64,000 nt of DNA from Bifidobacterium aesculapii (GCF_001417815.1 NZ_BCFK01000028.1:51611-115610); one strand, 5' to 3'. Positions 22,626 through 34,965 are shown, numbered from the stretch's first letter. Numbers and translations: made by a program. Notes: generated from the sequence alone by a model not told the origin.

Positions 22626-24152
22626 ATGGCGGAATTCTTCGACCTCGCGATCATCGGAGCGGGTCCCGGCGGCTATTCCGCCGCATTGCGCGCGGCGCAG
22701 CTCGGGCTGTCGGTGGCACTCATCGAACGCGATGCCACGTTGGGCGGCACCTGCCTGAACCGCGGGTGCATCCCGTCCAAGGCGCTCATCACCGCCACGC
22801 ACACCATCGACACGGTCCATCGCGCCGCGGAACTCGGCGTGCAGGCGCGCGTGGACGGCATCGACTACGGCCGTCTGCGCGACTACCGCAGGCACATCGT
22901 CGACACGATGACGGGCGGATTGGCCGCACTGCTCGCGCACCGGGGCGTCACCGTGTTCCACGGCGCGGCCACGGACCTGCGTCCGGCCACCGGCACGAGC
23001 GATGCGGACCGGTCGCATGATGGCGCCGGCGCGCGCACGGCGAACCTCGCCGTGACCGTCGTCGGAGACCCGGTCGAACGTTTCCGCAAGGCGGATGTGC
23101 CCGAGCCGATGGATTCCGAGATCGTCATCGAAGCGTCCGACGTGGTGCTCGCCACCGGCGCCTCCCCCAGGCCGCTGCCGTGCCATCCGTTCGCCGGAGC
23201 GCTCATCGATTCGACGCAGGCGTTGGAACTCGACGAGTTCCCCGCCTCCGCGGTGATCGTCGGCGCCGGCGCGGTCGCCATCGAATTCGCCTCCATGTGG
23301 AACGCGGCCGGCGTGGACGTCACGCTGCTGATCCGTAAGGACCGTGTGCTCTCCGGCTGGAACCGACGCACCGCTGCGACCCTGACGCGCGAACTGTCGA
23401 GGCAGGGCGTGACCGTCGTCAAGCACACGGCGGTCACGCGCGTGGACACGGGGGTCAATCTCGGCGCGACCGTCCACTACACGCAGGGCGGGGACGACAC
23501 CGACCACGAGGTCTACGGCGAGATCGTGCTCGCCGCCATCGGACGCGACCCGGCAACCGGATTCGATTGGATGACGCGTGCCGGCGTGACGCTCGACGGC
23601 CACGGCTACGTCGAAACGGACCCGATGGGACGCACCCGGGCTCCGCACGTGTGGGCGGTGGGCGACATCACCGCCGGGCACGCGCTCGCGCACCGCGCCT
23701 TCGAGCAGGGCATGACCGTCGCCGAGACCGTCGCGGGACTCGACCCGAAGCCCGTGGACGAGACCACCGTGCCGCAGGTGGTCTTCTCCCACCCGGAAGC
23801 CGCCTGCGTGGGGCTCACCGGCCGCGAGGCCGAGGCCGAGCCGCAGCTCACGAACGTCACCGAGACCACGTATCCGATGCTCGGCAACGCGCGCATGCTG
23901 ATGAGCGGCGTCGGCGGCGCGATGACGATCATCAGCGCCGAACGCGCGGACCGCCCCGGCGTCCCGGTGGTGGTGGGCGTACACATCGTCGCCCCAGTCG
24001 CCTCCGACTTGATCGCCGAGGCGGAGCAGCTCGTCGGCAACCGCGTGCCGCTGAGCGAGGCGGCACGGCTCATCCATCCGCATCCGACGTTCAGCGAGAC
24101 GCTCGGCGAGGCGCTCCTCAAGGCGGACGGCCGCCCGCTGCACACGCGCTGA
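22626..24152 (+). CDS. lpdA: Dihydrolipoamide dehydrogenase-like flavoprotein
   Basis: 508 residues. FAD Rossmann GAGPGGYSAA at the start, redox disulfide in GGTCLNRGCIPSK, NAD-binding VIVGAGAVAIEFAS, FAD-site WAVGDITAG, and the C-terminal His-Glu pair in HPHPTFSETLGE. All catalytic parts of the dihydrolipoamide dehydrogenase family are intact. No lipoyl-domain, E1 or E2 gene is near, and bifidobacteria are generally held to lack pyruvate dehydrogenase, so the physiological disulfide substrate is unclear. ATG 22626 (MAEFFD); the longer frame upstream is ignored. Confidence 0.9.
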   Translation: MAEFFDLAIIGAGPGGYSAALRAAQLGLSVALIERDATLGGTCLNRGCIPSKALITATHTIDTVHRAAELGVQARVDGIDYGRLRDYRRHIVDTMTGGLAALLAHRGVTVFHGAATDLRPATGTSDADRSHDGAGARTANLAVTVVGDPVERFRKADVPEPMDSEIVIEASDVVLATGASPRPLPCHPFAGALIDSTQALELDEFPASAVIVGAGAVAIEFASMWNAAGVDVTLLIRKDRVLSGWNRRTAATLTRELSRQGVTVVKHTAVTRVDTGVNLGATVHYTQGGDDTDHEVYGEIVLAAIGRDPATGFDWMTRAGVTLDGHGYVETDPMGRTRAPHVWAVGDITAGHALAHRAFEQGMTVAETVAGLDPKPVDETTVPQVVFSHPEAACVGLTGREAEAEPQLTNVTETTYPMLGNARMLMSGVGGAMTIISAERADRPGVPVVVGVHIVAPVASDLIAEAEQLVGNRVPLSEAARLIHPHPTFSETLGEALLKADGRPLHTR

Positions 24153-24269
24153 ACGCGCCCGGCGGGCACAAGGCAACACGGTTCCGGGCGGCTCCCGCGT
24201 GCCCGGGGCACGTGTGCTGGTAAAATCAGCGGCCAGTATGCGTAAAACCGACTCCAAGTGAGGCAAGCA

Positions 24270-25058
24270 ATGGCAGACAAGGACGAGAAGAAGCCCAAAA
24301 AGAACAGCACCATCAAGCAGATCATCCAGATCTTCCAGTTCACCTACAAGGACGACAAGCAGCTGCCTTGGCTGTGCGGCGGCGCGTTCATCGCCCCGGT
24401 CGTGCTGGTCGTGGTGCTCGGTCTCGTCTTCCATTGGACCTGGCTCACGTGGATCTTCACCGTCATCGCCGGCATCATGCTCGGCGTGCTGTTCGCCACG
24501 ATGACGCTCACCAACCGCGCGGACCGCGTCGGCTACAAGCAGCTGGAGGGCCGCCCCGGCGCCGCCGTCAGCGTGCTGAGCAACATGAGCAAGGCCGGGT
24601 TCACCTTCTCCGAACAGCCCGTGTGGGTCGACCCCCGCACCAAGGACGCGATCTGGCGCGGCACCGGCTACAACGGCATCTACCTGCTCGGCGAGGGCGG
24701 CCACGAGCGCGTCAAGCGCCAGATGGACCGTCAGGAGCACGAGATCAAGGGCGTGACCGCCGGATCGTCCATCCCCGTGTACCGCATCGTCATGGGCGAC
24801 GGCTCCAACGGCACCACCCGACTGCAGGATCTGCGCAAGACCGTGACCCGCAAGAAGAGCTACGTGCCGTCCAACCACTCCAACAAGCTGCTGGCCCGCA
24901 TCCACCCGCGCCGCCGCTTCATCCTCACCAAGGAGGAGCTCGGCATCCTCAACGACCGCCTGCGCACCCTGCAGTCGAAGCGCGGCTACGGCATCCCGAA
25001 GGGCATCGACCCGAACCGCATGCATAAGGTCAGCCGCCGCGCCATGCGCGGACGCTGA
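24270..25058 (+). CDS. DUF4191 membrane protein
   Basis: 262 residues. A lysine-rich amino end, the conserved IKQIIQIFQFTYKDDKQLPW stretch, two closely spaced membrane helices (about 38-80), then a soluble basic domain ending in GIPKGIDPNRMHKVSRRAMRGR. Matches DUF4191 of actinobacteria, often found next to glnA and of unknown function; here it directly precedes glnA as well. ATG 24270 follows a weak AGGCAAG site; a TAAAAT -10 lies near 24223. Confidence 0.9.
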   Translation: MADKDEKKPKKNSTIKQIIQIFQFTYKDDKQLPWLCGGAFIAPVVLVVVLGLVFHWTWLTWIFTVIAGIMLGVLFATMTLTNRADRVGYKQLEGRPGAAVSVLSNMSKAGFTFSEQPVWVDPRTKDAIWRGTGYNGIYLLGEGGHERVKRQMDRQEHEIKGVTAGSSIPVYRIVMGDGSNGTTRLQDLRKTVTRKKSYVPSNHSNKLLARIHPRRRFILTKEELGILNDRLRTLQSKRGYGIPKGIDPNRMHKVSRRAMRGR

Positions 25059-25195
25059 CGTGGGGTCAACCCCATGCCGTATGGGCACGTCACGTCACTG
25101 TCCAGTATCCGTCCGCGTTCCGGACATGCATGACGACCGACCGTCATGCCGTCGAACGCGGCGAACCCGCCGCCACGCAACGCATGCGATCGAGC

Positions 25196-25223
25196 GTTAC
25201 CGGTCACGAAACATTCTCGTAAC
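25196..25223 (+). promoter_or_regulatory. Possible GlnR-type box upstream of glnA
   Basis: GTTAC, 7 nt, GAAAC, 6 nt, GTAAC resembles the first three-quarters of the actinobacterial GlnR operator; the expected fourth element is not matched. It lies about 75 bp before glnA. A related GTTAG-n6-GTTAC dyad occurs upstream of the second glutamine synthetase (56591-56606). Confidence 0.35.
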
Positions 25224-25296
25224 CGAAGTTACGAGCGGGCGAAACGAGCGTTCCTATGCTTTTACCCTGTAAGTCATCTCGATAAAAGGAGCGATC

Positions 25297-26745
25297 GTGG
25301 CTGAGAACAAGATCTTCGCCCATACGCCGGAAGAGGCCGAGGCCCTCATCAACAAGGAAGGCGTCGAGTACGTCTCCGTCCGTTTCACCGACCTGATCGG
25401 CGTGCAGCAGCACTTCACCGTCCCGGTCAGCGAGTTCCTGGACAACGCGTTCACCGACGGCATGCCGTTCGACGGATCGTCCGTGCAGGGCTTCCAGGCC
25501 ATCAACGAGTCCGATATGAAGCTGGTTCCGGACGTGACCACCGCCTTCATCGATCCGTTCCGCAAGCACAAGACCCTCGACGTGGCTTTCTCCATCGTCG
25601 ACCCGCTGACCGATGAGCCGTACTCCCGCGACCCGCGTCAGGTCGCCGGCAAGGCCGAGGCCTACCTGAAGTCCACCGGCATCGCCGACACCGCCTCCTT
25701 CGCCCCCGAGGCGGAGTTCTTCATCTTCGACAAGGTCCGCTACGAGAACTCCATGCAGCGCTCCTTCTACGAGGTCGACTCCATCGAGGCCCCGTGGAAC
25801 ACCGGCGTCGACACCGAAGAGGACGGCACCCCGAACATCGGCTTCAAGAACCGCGTCAAGCGCGGCTACTTCCCGGTGCCGCCGATCGACCACAACCAGG
25901 ATCTGCGCGACGACATGGTCGCCAACCTGCAGAAGGTCGGCCTGCAGCTCGAGCGTTCCCACCACGAGGTGGCGGGCGCCGGCCAGCAGGAGATCAACTA
26001 CCGCTTCAACACGCTGCAGCACGCCGGCGACGACCTGATGAAGTACAAGTACGTCGTCCACGAGACCGCCGCCCTCGCCGGCAAGTCCGTGACCTTCATG
26101 CCGAAGCCGATCGCCGGCGACAACGGCACCGGCATGCACTGCCACCAGTCCCTGTGGAAGGACGGCAAGCCGCTGTTCTACGACGAGCAGGGCTACGGCG
26201 GCCTGTCCGACATCGCCCGCTGGTACATCGGCGGCCTGATCAAGCACTCCTCCGCCGTGGTCGCGTTCACGAACCCGTCGCTGAACTCCTTCCACCGTCT
26301 GGTCCCGGGCTTCGAGGCCCCGGTCTCGCTGGTCTACTCGGCCCGCAACCGTTCCGCCGCCATCCGCATCCCGCTGGCCGGCACCTCCCCCGCCTCCAAG
26401 CGCATCGAGTTCCGCGCGCCGGATCCGTCCTGCAACCCGTTCCTGGCCTTCTCCGCCCAGATGATGGCCGGCCTCGACGGCATCCTCAACCACATCGAGC
26501 CGCCGGCTCCGGTCGACAAGGATCTCTACGAGCTGCCGCCGGAAGAGCACGCCAACATCAAGCAGGTGCCGAGCTCCCTCGGCGAGGCGCTCAACGCCCT
26601 CGAGGAGGACAACGACTTCCTCACCGCCGGCGACGTGTTCACCCCCGACCTCATCGAGACCTGGATCGAGCTCAAGCGCGACGAAATCGATCAGGCCCGT
26701 CTGGCCCCGACCCCGCTCGAGTACGAGCTCTACTACCACATCTGA
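25297..26745 (+). CDS. glnA: Glutamine synthetase type I
   Basis: Makes glutamine from glutamate and ammonia with ATP, dodecameric. 482 residues. Beta-grasp domain with [11 protein letters not shown], the catalytic (GSI) core with EAEFFIFD, metal-ligand helix [19 protein letters not shown]-site KSVTFMPKP and the Asn-loop [10 protein letters not shown]. The adenylylation Tyr is present in [10 protein letters not shown], so GlnE control is possible. GTG 25297 with AAAAGGAG 6 nt upstream. Confidence 0.97.
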   Translation: MAENKIFAHTPEEAEALINKEGVEYVSVRFTDLIGVQQHFTVPVSEFLDNAFTDGMPFDGSSVQGFQAINESDMKLVPDVTTAFIDPFRKHKTLDVAFSIVDPLTDEPYSRDPRQVAGKAEAYLKSTGIADTASFAPEAEFFIFDKVRYENSMQRSFYEVDSIEAPWNTGVDTEEDGTPNIGFKNRVKRGYFPVPPIDHNQDLRDDMVANLQKVGLQLERSHHEVAGAGQQEINYRFNTLQHAGDDLMKYKYVVHETAALAGKSVTFMPKPIAGDNGTGMHCHQSLWKDGKPLFYDEQGYGGLSDIARWYIGGLIKHSSAVVAFTNPSLNSFHRLVPGFEAPVSLVYSARNRSAAIRIPLAGTSPASKRIEFRAPDPSCNPFLAFSAQMMAGLDGILNHIEPPAPVDKDLYELPPEEHANIKQVPSSLGEALNALEEDNDFLTAGDVFTPDLIETWIELKRDEIDQARLAPTPLEYELYYHI

Positions 26746-26775
26746 TAGGTTCGCGAAGGCGAACCGTGATGTTCC

Positions 26776-26812
26776 GAACCCCCGTGGATGCCGACCGCAT
26801 CCACGGGGGTTC
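26776..26812 (+). terminator. Hairpin after glnA
   Basis: Long inverted repeat, arms GAACCCCCGTGGATGC and GCATCCACGGGGGTTC, 16 bp perfect, small loop; no clear T-run. Confidence 0.65.
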
Positions 26813-26965
26813 CCGCGCATCGGACCACAGTCGTCGATCCGCGCGTATTCCACGCATGGCGCAACCGTCATGGCTGCGCGCGAAATCCGTAGAATAGATT
26901 TTGGAAGGCGATGGCCGGTCGGCGGCCGTAGCCACGGATCATCAGCCACATCAAGGAGGGCGCTC

Positions 26966-27793
26966 ATGGCGATCCAATCGACGATCACTCTGAACAACGG
27001 CACGGTCATCCCGCAGGTGGGTCTGGGCGTGTTCCAGACGCCGGACGGCGCGACCACGGTCGACGCGGTCACCGTGGCGTTGGAGGCCGGATACCGCCAC
27101 ATCGACACTGCCATGATCTACGGCAACGAGACGTCCGTGGGCGAGGGGCTGCGCCGTTCCGGCGTGCCGCGCGGCGACGTGTTCGTCACCACGAAGCTGT
27201 GGAACGACGACATCCGCGCCCATCGCGGTCAGGCCGCGTTCGAGGAGAGCCTCGAGCGTCTCGGCCTCGACTATGTGGATCTGTATCTGATCCACTGGCC
27301 GGCCGACGGCTGGCAGCAGGCGTGGGACGACCTGCAGGCGATCTACGCCGCCGGCCGCGCGAAGGCGATCGGCGTGAGCAACTTCCAGCGTCACCACTTG
27401 GAGGAGCTGCTGGCGAACTCGGATGTGAGGCCAGCGGTCGACCAGATCGAATCCTCCCCGCAGTTCGCCAACCAGGAGCTCATCGACTTCGCGCACGCGC
27501 AGGGCATCGACGTGGAGGCGTGGAGCCCGCTCGGCGGCACCGGCGGCAACCTGCTGTCCGATCCGCGTCTGGCCGCGATTGGCGCGAAATACGGCAAGTC
27601 GCCCGCGCAGGTCGTAATCCGCTGGCACATCCAGCGCGGCGTCATCGTCCTGCCGAAGTCCACGCACGCAGAGCGCATCCGCCAGAACTTCGACGTCTTC
27701 GACTTCAACCTGACCGGCGAGGACATGGCCGCCGTCAATGCGATCAACACGGGCCGCCGCAACGGCGCCGACCCGGACACGTTCGATTTCTGA
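26966..27793 (+). CDS. Aldo/keto reductase (2,5-diketogluconate reductase-like)
   Basis: 275 residues, (beta/alpha)8 barrel. The catalytic tetrad is intact: Asp and Tyr in HIDTAMIYGNE, Lys in VTTKLWND, His in LYLIHWP. The NADPH-site end reads VLPKSTHAERIRQNFDVF. Reduces carbonyls of small sugars or aldehydes; the true substrate is unknown. ATG 26966 has AAGGAGGG upstream; TAGAAT near 26892 is a likely -10 box. Ends before a strong terminator shared with the convergent surface-protein gene. Confidence 0.93.
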   Translation: MAIQSTITLNNGTVIPQVGLGVFQTPDGATTVDAVTVALEAGYRHIDTAMIYGNETSVGEGLRRSGVPRGDVFVTTKLWNDDIRAHRGQAAFEESLERLGLDYVDLYLIHWPADGWQQAWDDLQAIYAAGRAKAIGVSNFQRHHLEELLANSDVRPAVDQIESSPQFANQELIDFAHAQGIDVEAWSPLGGTGGNLLSDPRLAAIGAKYGKSPAQVVIRWHIQRGVIVLPKSTHAERIRQNFDVFDFNLTGEDMAAVNAINTGRRNGADPDTFDF

Positions 27794-27851
27794 CGGATGG
27801 GCTCATCGCCCATCCTGTTCCCGGCGGCGGAAGGCGATGAAGCGACGAAAA

Positions 27852-27886
27852 CGGTGGGGCTCCTCCTGTATGGAGGAGCCCCACCG
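27852..27886. terminator. Strong bidirectional terminator
   Basis: Perfect 15-bp stem, arms CGGTGGGGCTCCTCC and GGAGGAGCCCCACCG, 5-nt loop, between the aldo/keto reductase and the oppositely oriented surface-protein gene. Confidence 0.8.
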
Positions 27887-28005
27887 TCGTATAGGTCGGA
27901 ATGCCGCGCGGTCCGCGTGATCAAGAATCCGGATCGGCGGAATCACTGCGATTGCGCCGATTCTGATTTTTGATCACGGTGCGGCCGTCGCCGGCAGCGT
28001 CACCG

Positions 28006-29085
28006 TCACTCGGCGCGCTTGCGGCCGAGCACGATGCCGGCTCCGGCGAGCGCCAGTGCGAAGATGGCGATGGAGGCGATGGAGGAGCCGGTCTTGGACA
28101 GCTTCTTCGCACTCTTCTTAGCGGTCGTCTTCTTGGCCGCACTCTTCTTGGCGGCGGGCTTCTTCGCAGCGGGCTTCGTGAAAGGCTTGGTCTCGGGCTT
28201 GGTCTGGTTCTGGCCGCCGGGCTGCTGCGGCTTGGTCTCGTTCTTCGTCCACTTGGCGTATACGGTGGTGTCAGCGGACAGCTTCAGAGTGGTCAGGTCG
28301 ACGGGCTTGGCGAGCTCCTTGTCCGCGAACCAGCCGGCGAACGTGTAGCCGTCGCGCGTGGTGACGGCGTCACCGGCATAGCTCTCGCCGGACTTCACCT
28401 GCTGCGGGGCGATGGCGCTGCCGCCGTTGGTCTCGAAGGTGAGCGTGAACGTCTTCTCGGCCTTGACCCACTTGGCGTAGAACGCGGCCCAGCCCTTGTC
28501 CACGATGGTGGTGTTCGGGTCGATCGGGCTGCCGCTCAAATCCTTGGAGGCATACCAGCCGGCGAACTGGTAGCCCGGCTTAGAGATGGTGAGGTACGGG
28601 AATCCGGGGCATTGCGCGATGGTCTTGCCCGTCGTGCAGGCGATCGACTGGTCGGACGCCTCGGAATCCGGATCCGTGTAGAAGTGGTAGTACACGGTCG
28701 GTTCGTCCGCGGCGGCGGCCGGAGCCGCCGTCTTGGCGGGAGCGGACTGCGCCGGAGCCGCGGCGGCGGGCTTCGCGGCCGACGCAACCGGCGCCGATGT
28801 CTTCGCGGCCGCAGCGGTCTTCTGGTCCTCAGAGGCCTTCGGAGCGGTCGCCGGAGATGCCGGCTTGGCCTGCGCGGCCGGCTTCTTGGCCGCACCGGGC
28901 TGCGCCTTGGCCGCACCGGGCTGCGCCGCAACCGATGAGGTCTGCGCCGCAACCGGCGCGGACTCGGCGGCACCGGCGGTCTGCACGAGACCGACCGACG
29001 GGACGATCATGCCGATGGTGAGCAGCGCGGCGATCAGCGGGCGCTTGAGCGCGGCGCCACGGCGCGTGTTCTTGAACTGTGTCAT
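28006..29085 (-). CDS. InlB-repeat surface protein with LSKTG sortase signal
   Basis: 359 residues. Signal peptide (about 1-38, hydrophobic PLIAALLTIGMIVPSVG, cut after AGA). An Ala/Pro/Lys-rich stalk follows (about 40-145). Two InlB B-type (Flg_new/Listeria-Bacteroides) repeats sit at about 150-210 and 218-280, each with the Y(Q/T)FAGW...YAKW pattern. A second Lys/Pro/Ala-rich stretch leads to the anchor LSKTG, a hydrophobic helix and RKRAE at the end. The anchor deviates from LPxTG. Probably a cell-wall-linked adhesin or wall-spanning protein. Preceded by two nested hairpins. Confidence 0.88.
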   Translation of the reverse strand: MTQFKNTRRGAALKRPLIAALLTIGMIVPSVGLVQTAGAAESAPVAAQTSSVAAQPGAAKAQPGAAKKPAAQAKPASPATAPKASEDQKTAAAAKTSAPVASAAKPAAAAPAQSAPAKTAAPAAAADEPTVYYHFYTDPDSEASDQSIACTTGKTIAQCPGFPYLTISKPGYQFAGWYASKDLSGSPIDPNTTIVDKGWAAFYAKWVKAEKTFTLTFETNGGSAIAPQQVKSGESYAGDAVTTRDGYTFAGWFADKELAKPVDLTTLKLSADTTVYAKWTKNETKPQQPGGQNQTKPETKPFTKPAAKKPAAKKSAAKKTTAKKSAKKLSKTGSSIASIAIFALALAGAGIVLGRKRAE

Positions 29086-29092
29086 TGTTTCC

Positions 29093-29161
29093 TCCTCTAG
29101 GGAGGATGGGGACGGCGCCGTAACACGTCAGGTCGAGCCGACGTGTTACGGCGCCGTCCCC
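29093..29161 (-). promoter_or_regulatory. Perfect 22-bp stem-loop plus SD-sequestering hairpin before the surface-protein gene
   Basis: 29108-29161 forms two perfect 22-bp arms (29108-29129 and 29140-29161) with a 10-nt loop. Immediately downstream on the minus strand, CCTCC-CTAG-AGGAGG (about 29092-29105) folds the Shine-Dalgarno sequence itself into a small hairpin, 6 nt before the start codon. No U-run follows the large stem. It may end oleate hydratase transcripts, protect the surface-protein mRNA, or control its translation. Confidence 0.6.
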
Positions 29162-29258
29162 TCCCCTCTCATCATCCATCATCGTCCGTTCCCGCCGTGA
29201 CGGATGCCCGCAGGTGAACGCGCGGATGAACTCTGGGGGAATACCGAGACACGGCCGC

Positions 29259-31136
29259 TCAGATCACGTGGTATTCCTTGAGCAGCGCGGCGATGTCGGT
29301 GCCGTCGAGCTTCTTCAAGATCTTGCCGAGCACGGCACGTTCCACGAAGTTGAGCTTCATGTCAGTCACCGGCTTGCCGTCACGCAGCTTGACCGTGGCG
29401 TTGAGCAGGTTGCGCACGTCGTACACACTGCCCCACACCTCGGGTACGCCGCGGTCTACGTCGAGAAGTGTGTACACCGCTTCCATGCCTGTGCGCATCG
29501 AGTATTCGGTGGTGAAGATCGTGTCGCGCGGGGTTTCGGCGAACTGGCCGAGGAACGCGAAGTTGACGGCGCCGTCGGGCACCACGTCCGGCCGGTCGCC
29601 GGCCGCGCGCGGCATGAAGAACGCGGTGATGTACGGCATCATCACCGGCACCGTGTTGGCATGGGATTTGGCGAGCGCCTCGATCCTCCCCGCCGGGACA
29701 CCCATGTGGTAGAGCCACTCTTCGCAGATCTCCTCGCCGGTGCATTCGGTCATCGGCTTCTTCACATAATCGCCGGGCTTGTCCGGGAAGAGGCCGTAGA
29801 CCCACACGCATAACTGGTCCTTGGGCTGGTCGCGGAACTGCTGCTGGCGGTTGAGGGTCCAGCTCATGAGCCAGTTGGAGTCGGTGACGGTGACGATGCC
29901 GCCGGTGACGACCTTGCCGGTAAACGGGTCGCGCTTGCAGATGCGTTTGATGTACGGCGGTATCTCGCCATCCAGCGTGGTGACGGTGGCGCTCATCCAC
30001 TTGGTGGCCTGCGGATCGGAGCAGAACGTGTCCGGATGGCCGAAACTCGGGTCCTGTTTGGCGATGCGGCGCCACATGTCCCAGCCGCCGCCAGGCTTCA
30101 GGTCCGGATTCCACGGTGCGGGCGAATGCTGCGAGCCCATGGTGGAGTTCTCGACGCATCCGCCGTTGGTGATGAACACGTAGTCGTCAGCGGTCAGGTC
30201 GATGGACGATTTGTCGCCTTCGTGGTCGATGTCGATGCGCACGGCGAGCTTCCTGGTGTCGGAGCTGAACGGGTTGCGCTTGAAGACGCCGGAGGTCGCC
30301 TGGATCTTGAGGATCGTGTCCTGGCCCACGCCGGTGCGCTCGCGCCTGGGACCGTCCCCGCCGCCGATGGCGAACTCCACGTTCTCGACCTTGGTGTTGT
30401 AGTGGAACTGCACACCGTGCGATTCCAAGTACTTGACCATCGGCAGGATCATCGACTCGTACTGGTTGTAGCGCGTGAAGCGCAACGCCGAGAAATCCGG
30501 CAGGCCGCCGATGTGATGGATGTAGCGCTTGATATACAGCTTCATCTCAAGCGCGGAATGCCAGTTCTCGAAGGCGAACATGGTGCGCCAGTACATCCAG
30601 AAGTTGGAGTCCAGCACTTCGTCGTCAAAGAAATCGGTGATCGGCCTGTCATAGAGCTCCTCATCGGGCGTGAAGAAAAGCTTCATGATCTCCTGCGCGG
30701 CCTTGTCGGACAAGCCGAACCTGCCGTTGGTCCCGGCGTCGTGGCCGCGGTCCTTGGTGGCGCGGCACAGCGAGTAGTTCGGGTCCTCCTTGTTGAGCCA
30801 ATAGTATTCGTCGAGCACGGAGACGTCGGGGGTCTCGATGGAGGGAATGGAACGGAACAGGTCCCACATCACCTCGAAGTGGTTGTCCATCTCGCGTCCG
30901 CCGCGCATCACGTAGCCGAGGCCGGGAATTTCGGCGCCGTCGCACGCGCCACCGGGGACCGCGTCCTTTTCGAGGATGTGGATGCGCTCGCCGGGCATCT
31001 GCGCGTCACGCACCAGGTAGCATGCGGCGGACAGTGCCGCGAGCCCAGTGCCGATGATGTAGGCCGATTTGCCGTCAACGCCTTCGGGCTTCTTCGGATG
31101 GGCGAACGCCTCGTAGTTGCCGTTGGAATAATACAT
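29259..31136 (-). CDS. ohyA: Oleate hydratase (MCRA family)
   Basis: FAD-dependent addition of water to the cis-9 double bond of oleic and linoleic acid, giving 10-hydroxy fatty acids; protects against free fatty acids. 625 residues, family length. FAD motif in IGTGLAALSAACYLV, the catalytic-Glu segment GGREMDNHFEVMWDLF, FAD-binding ITNGGCVENSTMGS, and the C-terminal FLGQFAETPRDTIFTTEYS. ATG 31136 has AAGGAGG 6 nt upstream. Overlapping inverted repeats lie 20-50 bp upstream. Confidence 0.97.
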   Translation of the reverse strand: MYYSNGNYEAFAHPKKPEGVDGKSAYIIGTGLAALSAACYLVRDAQMPGERIHILEKDAVPGGACDGAEIPGLGYVMRGGREMDNHFEVMWDLFRSIPSIETPDVSVLDEYYWLNKEDPNYSLCRATKDRGHDAGTNGRFGLSDKAAQEIMKLFFTPDEELYDRPITDFFDDEVLDSNFWMYWRTMFAFENWHSALEMKLYIKRYIHHIGGLPDFSALRFTRYNQYESMILPMVKYLESHGVQFHYNTKVENVEFAIGGGDGPRRERTGVGQDTILKIQATSGVFKRNPFSSDTRKLAVRIDIDHEGDKSSIDLTADDYVFITNGGCVENSTMGSQHSPAPWNPDLKPGGGWDMWRRIAKQDPSFGHPDTFCSDPQATKWMSATVTTLDGEIPPYIKRICKRDPFTGKVVTGGIVTVTDSNWLMSWTLNRQQQFRDQPKDQLCVWVYGLFPDKPGDYVKKPMTECTGEEICEEWLYHMGVPAGRIEALAKSHANTVPVMMPYITAFFMPRAAGDRPDVVPDGAVNFAFLGQFAETPRDTIFTTEYSMRTGMEAVYTLLDVDRGVPEVWGSVYDVRNLLNATVKLRDGKPVTDMKLNFVERAVLGKILKKLDGTDIAALLKEYHVI

Positions 31137-31157
31137 GCTCCGCCTCCTTGGGGATGA

Positions 31158-31185
31158 GTTGACATGACGTCAACTTCGTGTCATG
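31158..31185 (-). promoter_or_regulatory. Overlapping inverted repeats upstream of oleate hydratase
   Basis: GTTGAC-5-GTCAAC (31158-31174) overlaps CATGAC-11-GTCATG (31163-31185). Placed 22-49 bp before the start codon, they may be an operator for a fatty-acid-responsive or stress regulator; regulator unknown. Confidence 0.4.
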
Positions 31186-31434
31186 GACATACTGTCGCAT
31201 TTTCTTCCCTCTCGCCATAGACAGTACGCCGGGTTTCGACGAATATCCACCCGTCAAAGCCCGGCACACGGAATAATCGGAGGGAACGGCGTCATCGCGC
31301 ACGATTCCGGTGGCCCTATCGCTTTTCAGGGGCTACTATGGAATCGTGACCTAGTCCGCACTGCATCGAAGCGGTACGGCGGCACCGTCCGGAGCACGTC
31401 ATCACGTTCCGGGCATGAACAGAAGGGAATGATG

Positions 31435-31935
31435 ATGACCGACAACAACCAAGTGCCCCAGCCCCAACCCCCTTACGGCCAGCCGCCTGAATACGGCGCG
31501 CCGCAGGTGCCCGCCTACGGCCAGCCCTCCCCTGTCCCCGCGCCTGCGCAACCCGCATACGGCACACCCCAGCAGAACCCGTACGCCCAACCCCAAGCCC
31601 CGTATGGTGCGGCCCCGGCGCCCGGGTACCAGCCTCCCGCATACGGCCAGCAGCCCCAGTTCCCCTATGGTGCGGCTCCGGCGGCCCCCGGCTACAGTGC
31701 TCCGCAAGCCCAGCCGAACGATCAGGGTTCGTTCGGCTGGGCGATACTCGGCTTCTTCATCCCGCTTGTCGGCCTCATCCTGTTCCTCGTATGGAAGGAT
31801 TCCAAGCCCGGCGACGCGAAGAAGGCCGGCATGGGCGCGCTGGTCTCCGTGGTCGTCAGCGTGGTGCTGTGGCTGCTGATGATCATCATCGGCGTCGTGG
31901 CCGCGTCCTCCTCCGCATTCGCCGTGCTGCTGTGA
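31435..31935 (+). CDS. Pro/Gln/Tyr-rich membrane protein (DUF4190-like plan)
   Basis: 166 residues. The first ~95 are a disordered Pro/Gln/Tyr/Ala tail with repeated PQ, PYG and YGQP steps. A membrane helix at about 98-115 (FGWAILGFFIPLVGLILFLVW), a short Lys/Asp loop, and a second long helix at about 130-160 follow. Among three consecutive ATGs, 31435 has correct spacing to GAAGGGA. Function unknown; same architecture as the 1303-2088 protein. A terminator follows at 31987. Confidence 0.75.
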   Translation: MTDNNQVPQPQPPYGQPPEYGAPQVPAYGQPSPVPAPAQPAYGTPQQNPYAQPQAPYGAAPAPGYQPPAYGQQPQFPYGAAPAAPGYSAPQAQPNDQGSFGWAILGFFIPLVGLILFLVWKDSKPGDAKKAGMGALVSVVVSVVLWLLMIIIGVVAASSSAFAVLL

Positions 31936-31949
31936 GCCCGGACCGTTGA

Positions 31950-34874
<2,925 letters not shown>

Positions 34875-34965
34875 CCGTGACGGCGGCCGATTCGCCGCCG
34901 GCTCTGGCATGGCGTGCCGGCACACGCTAAGGTGGGAGCCGCCCGAACGAAGGAGGAAGCACCGC

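Noticed and set aside
25060..25076. GTGGGGTCAACCCCAT hairpin after DUF4191 as a terminator
   Set aside because: Very short loop and stem with no T-run; too weak to call.
22548..25088. 846-aa minus-strand open frame
   Set aside because: Antisense shadow of the lpd and DUF4191 genes caused by high GC; composition is His/Arg/Gly/Ala-rich without family motifs.
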